A stretch of DNA of 64,000 bases, taken from the NCBI RefSeq assembly GCF_003438075.1, contig NZ_QSTA01000002.1, positions 124,001 through 188,000 on the forward strand, read 5' to 3'. The translations under genes and the position numbers were made by a program. This stretch comes from Eubacterium sp. OM08-24. GTDB lineage: Bacteria > Bacillota > Clostridia > Oscillospirales > Acutalibacteraceae. This document shows, one piece after another, positions 44,980 to 53,076 of this stretch. The notes under the pieces were generated by a model. The model was not told where the DNA came from. It did not search any database and saw nothing but the letters and a program-made list of their open reading frames with translations. Position 1 is the stretch's first letter; every line of letters starts with the position of its first letter.

Positions 44980-45585
44980 ATGAACAAATCAGAAAGCAAA
45001 TATTTTAATACGGCAAAGAAAATGGATATTGCATTTCTTGAACTGCTTGAGCAAAAGGATTTTGAATACATAACCATAAAGGAAATTTGCAAAAGGGCAG
45101 GCGTAAACCGCTCGACTTTTTATCTGCACTATGAAACTATATCCGATCTGCTTTCTGAAAGCGTTGAATATATAAACAGGCATTTCCTTGATTATATGAA
45201 AATAAATTCGGTCGATTTTATGTCAAAGCTCAACGATTGCCCGATAGAGGAGCTTAACTTAATAACACCCGAATATCTTATCCCCTACCTTTCATATATA
45301 AAGGAGCACAAAAGCATTTTTAAAACCTCGGTTAAAAACGCAAGCGTGCTTAATCTTGACAAAAGCTACTCATTAATGTTCGAGCACATTTTCAATCCAA
45401 TTATGAACAGATTTAAAATACCGCAGGAACGCAGAAACTACATTATGTCTTTTTACATAAGCGGACTTATGGCGATTATATCGGAATGGCTGAAAAGCGA
45501 CTGCAAGGAGTCTGTTGAAAATCTCATTGCAATTATTGAAGATTGCGTTTTGCCTGACAACAAAGAAAACCGGAGGTCACAATGA
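44980..45585 (+). CDS. TetR/AcrR family transcriptional regulator
   Basis: This 201-residue regulator has an N-terminal helix-turn-helix (KDFEYITIKEICKRAGVNRSTFYLHYETISDLL), the canonical TetR pattern. The C-terminal ligand-binding region is of the TetR_C_7-like kind (YISGLMAIISEWLKSDCKES). ATG 44980 follows GAAGGTG. It overlaps the dehydrogenase start by ATGA. It probably controls its own operon through the inverted repeat at 44525-44550. The inducer is unknown. Confidence 0.88.
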   Translation: MNKSESKYFNTAKKMDIAFLELLEQKDFEYITIKEICKRAGVNRSTFYLHYETISDLLSESVEYINRHFLDYMKINSVDFMSKLNDCPIEELNLITPEYLIPYLSYIKEHKSIFKTSVKNASVLNLDKSYSLMFEHIFNPIMNRFKIPQERRNYIMSFYISGLMAIISEWLKSDCKESVENLIAIIEDCVLPDNKENRRSQ

Positions 45586-46598
45586 AAACCGGAATTTATT
45601 TAGGAAAAGAAAATATTGAAATTAAAGAAACCGATATTCCGCAAGTCGGTGACAATGATGTGCTTATTAAAAATATTTATTCGGGCATTTGCGGAACTGA
45701 TGTTGCTGTGTTTAACCACGGTAAAAATACAGGCCACAAAATAACCGTAGGCGGTGAATTTGGGCACGAAACAATCTCACGGGTTGTAAAAATCGGTAAT
45801 AATGTAACCGAATTTAAGGTTTCGGAGCGTGTGTATCCGTACCCGCTTTATGCAAAGGGCGATACTCGCAGAGCAGGAACTATCGGCGGATTTTCGGAAT
45901 ACACACTTATTCCAAACGCTAAGCGCAACCACTCGCTTTATGATGTTGATGAGCGAATTTCTGACAAGCTCGCAAGTCTTATTGAGCCGTTTACGGTAGG
46001 CTGCAGAGCCGCAAGACGAGCAGTTAATTCAGGCATAAACAGCCACAGCGCAGCAGTATTCGGCTGTGGCACAATAGGTATTGCTGCGGCGGTTGCCCTT
46101 AAATATTTCGGTACTAAGCGTGTAATGATGTGCGACGCCTCGGACTTCCGCCTAAACATAGCCAAAGACCTCGGCTTTGAGGTATGCAATGTTTCAAGCG
46201 GCAATTTTGATTTGCACGCAAAAGAATATTTTGGTACAGCGCCGTCATTAACAGTCAAAACAGCAAATATTGATTGCTGGATAGATACCGCAGGCGCAGA
46301 AAATATTTTTGATGACTTTATGCAATACGGAAAAATCGAGAGTCATTTTGTTGCCGTTGCCGTAAACAAAGCTTTGCGCAAACTTGATTTGCTGCATATT
46401 ACATATTCTCAAAAAAGCATTGTAGGCTCTGGCGGATATATGCCCGAAGATGTGCGTGATGTGCAAAAAATTATGGTAAGCGGTAATTGGAATTTGGAGA
46501 GTATAATTACCCACGAATTTCCGATTGACAAACTGAAAACCGCCTTGCAGACCGCAAGTGATGTAAACCACGCAGGCAGTGTTGTTATAAAATTTTAG
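45582..46598 (+). CDS. Medium-chain zinc-dependent dehydrogenase without structural zinc loop
   Basis: This 338-residue MDR-superfamily alcohol/polyol dehydrogenase-like protein keeps the catalytic zinc ligands: Cys37 in SGICGTD and His62-Glu63 in EFGHETIS. The Rossmann fold is AVFGCGTIGIAAAVALKYFG. The usual four-cysteine structural zinc lobe (around residues 90-110) is absent; this region reads YPYPLYAKGDTRRAGTIGGFSEY. The substrate is unknown. Coupled translation with the TetR gene suggests that the enzyme is inducible. Confidence 0.85.
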   Translation: MKTGIYLGKENIEIKETDIPQVGDNDVLIKNIYSGICGTDVAVFNHGKNTGHKITVGGEFGHETISRVVKIGNNVTEFKVSERVYPYPLYAKGDTRRAGTIGGFSEYTLIPNAKRNHSLYDVDERISDKLASLIEPFTVGCRAARRAVNSGINSHSAAVFGCGTIGIAAAVALKYFGTKRVMMCDASDFRLNIAKDLGFEVCNVSSGNFDLHAKEYFGTAPSLTVKTANIDCWIDTAGAENIFDDFMQYGKIESHFVAVAVNKALRKLDLLHITYSQKSIVGSGGYMPEDVRDVQKIMVSGNWNLESIITHEFPIDKLKTALQTASDVNHAGSVVIKF

Positions 46599-46602
46599 TA
46601 TT

Positions 46603-46633
46603 AAAGCCCTCGTGCAGCAGCGAGGGCTTTTTA
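46603..46633 (+). terminator. Rho-independent terminator
   Basis: The stem AAAGCCCTCG / CGAGGGCTTT has an 8-base loop and is followed by TTACATAG. It ends the TetR/dehydrogenase operon. Confidence 0.88.
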
Positions 46634-46722
46634 CATAGACTTTACAATACAGCTTGTTTTATATAATTATTGATGTATAATCAAATAGTAACATTTTATC
46701 GGATACAGCTTTTATATGTTTG

Positions 46723-47202
46723 TTATTTGTCAAAATCAACAGAAAGACTTTTTTTATCCGAGGTAAACTTACGGCACTTTACCCCTGCCGACTGCAACAT
46801 TCTTTTTGATGCAACTGTCGCACTGCTGTCGGCATATTTATCGTAAAGATAAACCACCTCGGCAATGCCCGACTGAATAATCGCCTTTGCGCACTCGTTG
46901 CATGGGAAAAGGTCAACATAAAGTCTTGCACCTTTTAGGTTGTTTCCCCTCGCATTTAAAATTGCGTTAAGCTCGGCGTGTACTACATAATTGTACTTTG
47001 TGTCAATGCCATCTCTGCACCATGGATAATCGTCATCGGAACAGCCAAACGGAAAACCGTTGTAGCCTGTGGAAAGAATAATATTGTTGTTGTCAACAAT
47101 GCAAGCGCCCACCTGCGTGTTTGGGTCTTTACTGCGCTTAGACGCAAGTATAGCCACGCCCATAAAGTATTCGTCCCACGAAATATAATCTTTTCTCTTC
47201 AT
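46723..47202 (-). CDS. Deoxycytidylate (dCMP) deaminase family protein
   Basis: This 159-residue zinc-dependent cytidine-deaminase-fold enzyme is similar to ComEB. It has the zinc motifs VVHAELNAILNARG (HAE) and LFPCNECAKAIIQSGI (PCxxC), plus the allosteric-type CIVDNNNIILSTGYNGFPFGCSDD. It makes dUMP from dCMP for thymidylate synthesis. It starts with MKRKDYISWDEYFMGVA and AAGGAGGATAAG upstream. It follows the lipase gene by 13 bases. Confidence 0.92.
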   Translation of the reverse strand: MKRKDYISWDEYFMGVAILASKRSKDPNTQVGACIVDNNNIILSTGYNGFPFGCSDDDYPWCRDGIDTKYNYVVHAELNAILNARGNNLKGARLYVDLFPCNECAKAIIQSGIAEVVYLYDKYADSSATVASKRMLQSAGVKCRKFTSDKKSLSVDFDK

Positions 47203-47215
47203 CTTATCCTCCTTA

Positions 47216-48559
47216 TCAGTAACCTCTTTTTTTCAAATCTGCAAGTATCTGCACATAAAATTCCCTTATGTCAAAGCCCTTAATATTCTCACGATTAAGG
47301 TCAATCATATCGCCGTGAGAAATACCTCGCTTGCCATTTGTGGTAATGTAAGTATATTTTGCACCCCAAGGGAATGAATTTTCCGAAACCAATCCGTCAT
47401 TTGCGCCGTCAAAATATTTTACAAGATTGTACGAAAAATTAAGCGGAAATTTTCCGTTGCCTGCTCTGTTGAGCCTTGAGCCAAAGCTCTGATAATAAAC
47501 CTTAGGCGAATCAAACACCTCGGTATTTAATTTATTGCAGTTTTCCTGAGTAAGATCAGTTACAGCCGCAATGAAGTCGGGATTTTTGTCACCAAATTTT
47601 TTCAAAGCTGCGTTGTATGCAGCAGCAATTTTATTTTTAACATTCGGAGAAACCTTTGTTAAAAGATAGTCGGCAAAGCCACAGCCACGATGCGGAGTAT
47701 TAATAGTTGTGAGCGACGCTGTCATATTCTCAACACCATAACAGGCAATAGCTTTTCTGCAATCGAGTCCGCCCTTTGAATGGGCGATAATATTCAGCTT
47801 TTCACAGCCTGTTTCAGCAACGATCTGCTTTATTCGCTCGGCAAGCTGCTTTGCGCTTTCATCAACAGATGCAGCTGATTCGTGATTACCGTAGTAAATT
47901 TCCGCACCGTTTGCCGCCAGCTCGGCAGGAACTCTTCCCCAATAATTTAAGTAGGCACTGTCCCTGAAGAACACGCCATGCACAAGCAAAATCGGGTACT
48001 TTGTTTTGCAAATTTTTTGGCTGTTTCGGCTTTTGTCAAGCTCGGCTTTGTCAATTTCAAAATTAACCTCGCTCATAGTTATTTTTATAATTATGCCAAG
48101 GCAAACAAGATTTGCAATCGGAATAAATCCGCACAGCAAGCCGATTACCCTATGCTTTATGCCAAGCTGAACCGATGAGCAGTAAACGGAAATTATGCCG
48201 TTCCAAAACAAAACGAACTCCGCAAGCACCGCACAGCCAAGGGATATTGCCCATTTTATCCAACTGTCGGGCAGCATTTGAAAAGCCGAGTAAACATAAA
48301 TCCCGCACGAAAGCAGAGTTGTTATTAAAAATTGCAAGAGCAATTCACTGCCGTGTGCAATCATTCTGAATTTAAAAGACGGATAGCCGCCTTTTGCAAC
48401 AGACGGAAAAACATTTGCAAGCACAAAAAGCATAACTCCGAAAAATGACAAATACCATTTTTCAAGCACCACAGAAAGCAGCATAGAGTTAATGCCAAAC
48501 ATAAGCACAACGCAAAGCAGCACTCTGTAAAAGAATGTAAATACTTTGGATTTTTTCAT
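47216..48559 (-). CDS. Membrane-anchored alpha/beta-hydrolase, triacylglycerol-lipase-like
   Basis: This protein of about 447 residues has several N-terminal hydrophobic helices (about 8-50, 72-95, 108-125 and 138-162), followed by a lipase-like domain. The domain has an oxyanion region YPILLVHGVFFRDSAYLNYWGR and the nucleophile Ser261 in IIAHSKGGLDCR. Later come NTPHRGCGFAD and a candidate Asp in FDGANDGLVS, with a His near GISHGD. The multi-helix N-terminus places it in the membrane. ATG 48559 follows CAGGTGATTTA; the longer frame upstream is not used. The substrate may be lipid or ester. Confidence 0.8.
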   Translation of the reverse strand: MKKSKVFTFFYRVLLCVVLMFGINSMLLSVVLEKWYLSFFGVMLFVLANVFPSVAKGGYPSFKFRMIAHGSELLLQFLITTLLSCGIYVYSAFQMLPDSWIKWAISLGCAVLAEFVLFWNGIISVYCSSVQLGIKHRVIGLLCGFIPIANLVCLGIIIKITMSEVNFEIDKAELDKSRNSQKICKTKYPILLVHGVFFRDSAYLNYWGRVPAELAANGAEIYYGNHESAASVDESAKQLAERIKQIVAETGCEKLNIIAHSKGGLDCRKAIACYGVENMTASLTTINTPHRGCGFADYLLTKVSPNVKNKIAAAYNAALKKFGDKNPDFIAAVTDLTQENCNKLNTEVFDSPKVYYQSFGSRLNRAGNGKFPLNFSYNLVKYFDGANDGLVSENSFPWGAKYTYITTNGKRGISHGDMIDLNRENIKGFDIREFYVQILADLKKRGY

Positions 48560-48626
48560 TAAATCACCTGTTTTTATAATAACACGCACACACGAAAATT
48601 GCAACAAAAAGTAAATAAGACATAGC

Positions 48627-48661
48627 AAAAGCGGTCACTGCAATTAGCGACCGCTTTTTAA
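48627..48661 (-). terminator. Terminator at the 3' end of the RCC1/dockerin gene
   Basis: The stem AAAAGCGGTC / GACCGCTTTT is perfect. On the minus strand the right arm gives AAAAGCGGTCG... followed by TTTTGCTATG. It lies directly after the dockerin gene stop, upstream of the lipase gene. Confidence 0.85.
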
Positions 48662-51600
48662 TCATCTTAAACTTAATGCCCCAAGCTCTGTTACATACCC
48701 TGCAATGTATTGTTGAAGTAGGGTTACATCCAAAACATCAACATAGCCGTCATTATTGACATCTGCAAGCTCTGCCTGCTCGCTTGATAAATTAATTAAA
48801 TCAACATTATATTTCATAATCAAAGTTACATCATTTACATCAACCTTGCCGTTCATATCAACATCTCCAACCATTATGTTGCCGATTGTAAATGCTTTTT
48901 CAACAGTTCCGCTGTAATTACCAATACCGCTGATAATAGCAGTGGCAGTGCCGACAGAAGTGTTATTTTTGAATGTTACGGTATAGTCCTTATCCTTAAC
49001 AAGGGCAATGCCGTTGTTTTCGAGTATCATTTCGGGAACAGCCGCCTTGCCGGAGTACTCGCAGTTTTTAACAACAATTTTAGGAATTGTTGAAATATCG
49101 CACCTTGTAATATCAAACCAGCAAATATTTCTTCCTGTGAAATTGCCTATACCCTTAATTACAACAATACCTATGCCCACATTGAGGTTGTTTTGGTATT
49201 CTACGGTATAATCAACATCTTTCGCTAAGGTGTAGCCGTCCATTGTTACTGCAACATCAGGCTGAATTTCCTTGCCCGAATACGGCACCGAGTTAATGCT
49301 CGAAACCTTGCAGTCATTCACATCAACAGTGTTAATTGTAAAGGTCTTTGTAGTGTATCCTACAAAATCACCCTTGCCCACTATTGTGTATGTATATTCG
49401 CCGGCGTTTTTAGCCTCGTATGCACCTGTAAGTGTGTAGTCAATGCCCTCGTACAGGGTGTAATCGTTTACCTTTACAACAGGCTTAACAGCTTGCGTTT
49501 TTCCGTTGTAAGTAAGGTTTTCGGCAGTTACCTCTGCGTTGCTCAGGCTAATTTGTGTAATGCTTGCCACAAACTCATACGGTGTATCGCAATCTGCCTT
49601 TGGAGTGTAGGTTACAGATATATTGCCGTTAGCGTCAGCCCGTACCTGATCTACATACAAAACATTATCATCTGTTAAGAGCTTATCGACATTCTTATTT
49701 TTTAATGAATAAAAATTATAAATACCGTTTTGTGTGTAGCCTGCAAACTTAGCGGTATGCTTAGAGGATGACGCACCTACGGGTTCGAGTGCCTGCTTTG
49801 CCCTCAGCACCTTAGTATGGTCATAAATTTGAATAGCAACAGGCGAGGCTTTGCTTGAGGTACTTCCGTTGCCAAGCTGTCCGTATTCGTTATCTTCCCA
49901 GGTGTATACCGTACCGTTATTTTTTAAGGCTATTGTATGGGAACCGCCAGCACTGCTTACAACATTACTCATTATTTTTATCGGAGTATAGCTGTTTTTT
50001 ATGCTTCCGTTGCCAAGCTGTCCGAAATAGTTATCTCCCCAGGTATACAGTCCGCCGTCCTTGGTTATTGCCGCACTGTGGTTGCCGCCAAGACTTACTG
50101 CCGCCACTTTTTCCATTATTTTTACCGGAGTACTTCTGTTTGTTGTGTTTCCGTTGCCAAGCTGTCCGCAATTGTTATTTCCCCACATATACAAACTGCC
50201 GTCCTTGGTTACTGCCGCACTGTGATTATAGCCAAGGCTTACCATCGCTACATTCTCCATTATTTTTACCGGAGTGTAGCTGTTTGTTGTGCTTCCGTCG
50301 CCAAGCTGTCCGTAATAGTTATCTCCCCACATATACAGACTGCCGTCCTTGGTTATTGCCGCACTGTGATAGTCGCCAAGGCTTACCGTTGCTACATTTT
50401 CCATTATTTTTATCGGAGCATAGCTGTCTGTTGTGCTTCCGTTGCCAAGCTGTCCGCTACCGTTATATCCCCACATATACAGACTGCCGTCCTTGGTTAC
50501 TGCCGCACTGTGAATGCCGCCAAGGCTTACAGTCGCCACATTTTTCATTATTTTTATCGGAGTATAGCTGTCTGTTGTGCTTCCGTTGCCAAGTTGCCCG
50601 CAATAGTTAGCTCCCCACATATACAGACTGCCGTCCTTGGTTACTGCCGCACTGTGATAATAGCCAAGGCTTACCGCCGTTACATTTTCCATTATTTTTA
50701 TCGGAGTATAGCTGTCTGTTGTGCTTCCGTTGCCAAGCTGCCCGTATCGGTTATATCCCCACATATACAGACTGCCGTCCTTGGTTACTGCCGCACTGTG
50801 CTCATCGCCAAGACTTACCGCCGCTACATTCTTCATTATTTTTACCGGAGTGTAACTGTTTGTTCTGTTTCCGTTGCCAAGCCGTCCACCTCCGTTAGAT
50901 CCCCACATATACAAATCGCCGTCTTTTGTAACCGCCGCCGAGTGATTGCTACCTGCCGCTATTGGGGCTATTTCGCCTGTCGGGGTAAAGTCGTAATCCG
51001 TATTACCCTGTGAACCGCCAAACACAAGTTCAGCCGATGTTGCCGCATTATTTACGGTTAAAACGGTTGACTCCGCCTGACCGCTATATGAGGCGGTAAT
51101 ACTATGGTTGCCGTTAGGTAAATATAATATCGCAATGCCGTTGGAGTCGGTTGTTTCTGTACCGTTTACAGTAGCACCACTTACAGGCTTTTTGCCTTTA
51201 TCCCTTACCGCAACCGTTACCTTGTATGTAATATGCGGGCAGGTGGTAAAACCAAACTGATTATAATCAAATGAATAGTAAAAGTCGCCGCCCTTATAGC
51301 TTTTAGATGCCGACCACTCAAACTTTAGCTTATCTGAATTAAAAAACTTTGCATAAACGCTTATACCTTTTATATAATTTATTTCACCCTTAAGACAGGT
51401 GCCGCAATCGTGCTTATAGTCCTCGTTATTGCCCGTTTCTGCAAACTCGGCACTTATTTCAGGCCCTATTTTTCCCGAAATTCCGCCCTCCGCAACAGCG
51501 CCGAGCAGCTTTACTTTGCCTGTAACCTTTAAGCCGATAAACAGCTTTCCTTTTACCTTTAGCTCTGTTTTTATTTCTGCCGCTTTGCTTAAATCTTTAT

Positions 51601-52156
51601 AGCCCTCACTGCTTGACACACTAAAGCCGAATTGAGTTTCAACAGAAGCACCAAACGATACTTCAATTTCACCCTCAAAAGAAACAGCCGGCTCTATTGA
51701 TATGTATAATCCCGGAACAGGAGATACTCCGTACTCGCCCAAACTAAAATCGTGCGAAAACATAGTTGCCGACACGCTGATTTCTACACCCAAGGATTGC
51801 TTTGATATAAGTTCAAGGTACTGATAGCTGAGAGATACATAAACCTTTGCCGAAACCGAAAGTCCAAAGCTCAATGAGCCTGTTACAGAAATGGTATCAT
51901 TAGGGGAATAATTAATCGCAAACCCCGTAGAAAATGCTGCCGAAGCCTCCATATCCACCGCTCTTGAGGTTCTGCTCCTGCTTGACGCCTCTTCAACCTT
52001 TAACTCATCACTGAGGTTTGAATCGTCATATGTAAAATCCGACTTTTTAGCGGTACTGTCTATCTTTACATAATCGAATACCTCGTCAAGTTCGGTATCC
52101 GCACCTGTAATAGTTGCAGTTGTGCCGTCTATGGTGATATTTGCAATTTTTACCAC
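48662..52156 (-). CDS. Large RCC1-repeat protein with Ig-like repeats and dockerin (C-terminal part of a frameshifted gene)
   Basis: This open frame of 1,164 codons begins at a GTG with no ribosome site. It is really the C-terminal part of a secreted protein whose N-terminus lies in another frame at 52237-52914. From its start come a beta-rich region (about 60-310, many Ser/Val strands), a Cna-B-like module (VAVRDKGKKPVSGATVNGTETTDSNG), eight RCC1 repeats (about 395-800, each ending YMWGxNxxGQLGNG), and three MBG-like immunoglobulin repeats (YNGKTQAVKPVV...). A dockerin follows (GDVDMNGKVDVNDV and DVNNDGYVDVLDV). It likely forms a surface or cellulosome-like binding protein. No catalytic domain is visible. 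Confidence 0.85.
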   Translation of the reverse strand: MVKIANITIDGTTATITGADTELDEVFDYVKIDSTAKKSDFTYDDSNLSDELKVEEASSRSRTSRAVDMEASAAFSTGFAINYSPNDTISVTGSLSFGLSVSAKVYVSLSYQYLELISKQSLGVEISVSATMFSHDFSLGEYGVSPVPGLYISIEPAVSFEGEIEVSFGASVETQFGFSVSSSEGYKDLSKAAEIKTELKVKGKLFIGLKVTGKVKLLGAVAEGGISGKIGPEISAEFAETGNNEDYKHDCGTCLKGEINYIKGISVYAKFFNSDKLKFEWSASKSYKGGDFYYSFDYNQFGFTTCPHITYKVTVAVRDKGKKPVSGATVNGTETTDSNGIAILYLPNGNHSITASYSGQAESTVLTVNNAATSAELVFGGSQGNTDYDFTPTGEIAPIAAGSNHSAAVTKDGDLYMWGSNGGGRLGNGNRTNSYTPVKIMKNVAAVSLGDEHSAAVTKDGSLYMWGYNRYGQLGNGSTTDSYTPIKIMENVTAVSLGYYHSAAVTKDGSLYMWGANYCGQLGNGSTTDSYTPIKIMKNVATVSLGGIHSAAVTKDGSLYMWGYNGSGQLGNGSTTDSYAPIKIMENVATVSLGDYHSAAITKDGSLYMWGDNYYGQLGDGSTTNSYTPVKIMENVAMVSLGYNHSAAVTKDGSLYMWGNNNCGQLGNGNTTNRSTPVKIMEKVAAVSLGGNHSAAITKDGGLYTWGDNYFGQLGNGSIKNSYTPIKIMSNVVSSAGGSHTIALKNNGTVYTWEDNEYGQLGNGSTSSKASPVAIQIYDHTKVLRAKQALEPVGASSSKHTAKFAGYTQNGIYNFYSLKNKNVDKLLTDDNVLYVDQVRADANGNISVTYTPKADCDTPYEFVASITQISLSNAEVTAENLTYNGKTQAVKPVVKVNDYTLYEGIDYTLTGAYEAKNAGEYTYTIVGKGDFVGYTTKTFTINTVDVNDCKVSSINSVPYSGKEIQPDVAVTMDGYTLAKDVDYTVEYQNNLNVGIGIVVIKGIGNFTGRNICWFDITRCDISTIPKIVVKNCEYSGKAAVPEMILENNGIALVKDKDYTVTFKNNTSVGTATAIISGIGNYSGTVEKAFTIGNIMVGDVDMNGKVDVNDVTLIMKYNVDLINLSSEQAELADVNNDGYVDVLDVTLLQQYIAGYVTELGALSLR
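49850..50960 (-). repeat. Tandem 144-bp repeats encoding eight RCC1 blades
   Basis: A 144-bp (48-codon) period is visible in the DNA: the segment CCCCACATATAC recurs at 50181, 50325 and 50469, and similarly in other units. Inner units differ at a few bases only; the outer ones (first and last) are more diverged. Eight blades would be one more than the canonical seven-bladed RCC1 propeller. Confidence 0.88.
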
Positions 52157-52236
52157 AAGTGCGTCGCCGTCACTGTAATTATAAGAGAAAATATCGCCCT
52201 CATTAAGAGAAGAAATACTCTCGTCTATATTTTCGA

Positions 52237-52914
52237 TTACATAGGTTTTTGTGGTATCGTCACTTTTTGTAACCTTGTTTTTATCGCCGAATCATCAACA
52301 AGTTTTACATCTCCATTATAAACAGCAAAGTTATTATCGTCTTCGTTATCGAAATTAAGCACTTTGTTCTCGTCAAAGTCATCGGTAGTTTTTGCAAGAA
52401 ATTCCTGCATTTCCTTTGTATACATCGGTGAAGAATAAGCGGTACACAAAGGCTTGTTTGTAACTGTGTCAATAAGATAACCCTTTACATAAAAGTACTG
52501 TGGCATATTCTCGGTATCAAGGGTAACATTTCTCTCGGTTTCACCCTTTTTTACCTCTGTTGTGCCTGTTGCAATAAGTGTGTCGCAGTTCTCGTTGTAA
52601 ATAGCCACAAGCAAGGTTGCGTCAACAATGGTTTCAAACGAAATTACGGCATTGTTGCCCGAAACTGCAACAGAAAATACATTACAGCCATTGTTCTCCT
52701 CCGTTTCTTCGTTTTTATCTTCAATTTCATTCGCAAGCATTGCGCCCACCGAGCTTGTACCCTGAACGGATAGGTTGTTCTGAATGCTTGCATTCTGTGC
52801 GCTTGCATTTTCATCATTTGTTACCGCACTTACACTAACTGTAAATACCGAAAAAATAATTGTAGCTACAAGTGTAATTGCCAAAAATTTGCTTAAAAAT
52901 TGTTGCCTTTTCAT
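52237..52914 (-). pseudogene. N-terminal part of the frameshifted RCC1/dockerin gene
   Basis: This open frame of 225 residues starts at ATG 52914 after GAGGAGG. It has a classical signal peptide (MKRQQFLSKFLAITLVATII... to about VSA), then a beta-sandwich-like stretch (NAVISFETIVDATLLVAIYNENCD..., YFYVKGYLIDT). It reads KLVDDS and is then shifted. The next frame, from about 52288 to 52157, reads GDKNKVTKSDD... YVIENIDESISSLNEGDIFSYNY and leads in frame into the large downstream part. A single lost base (TCCGGC to TCGGC) near 52286-52290 explains this. The combined length, 4,253 bases, is one short of a multiple of three. Confidence 0.8.
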
Positions 52915-53016
52915 AATATCCTCCTCAAGCCTTATTTTAACATTATTATACAATATAAAAATATATGTTTCAATATATTTGTTGTAATTAACCGTTTTGA
53001 TGTAAAAATTAACATA

Positions 53017-53060
53017 AAAACTCCCGTTTAACCATAATCAGTCGGTTAAACGGGAGTATA
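53017..53060 (-). terminator. Strong terminator of htpG
   Basis: A 13-bp perfect stem (CTCCCGTTTAACC / GGTTAAACGGGAG) is followed on the minus strand by TTTTTATG. Confidence 0.92.
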
Positions 53061-53076
53061 AATTCAAAATATTAAA

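Noticed and set aside
49937..51013. Long plus-strand open frame (358 codons) opposite the RCC1 repeats, and a second one at 49855-50610
   Set aside because: They are antisense shadows kept open by the 144-bp repeat periodicity. Their translations are themselves 48-residue repeats with no ribosome site or domain.
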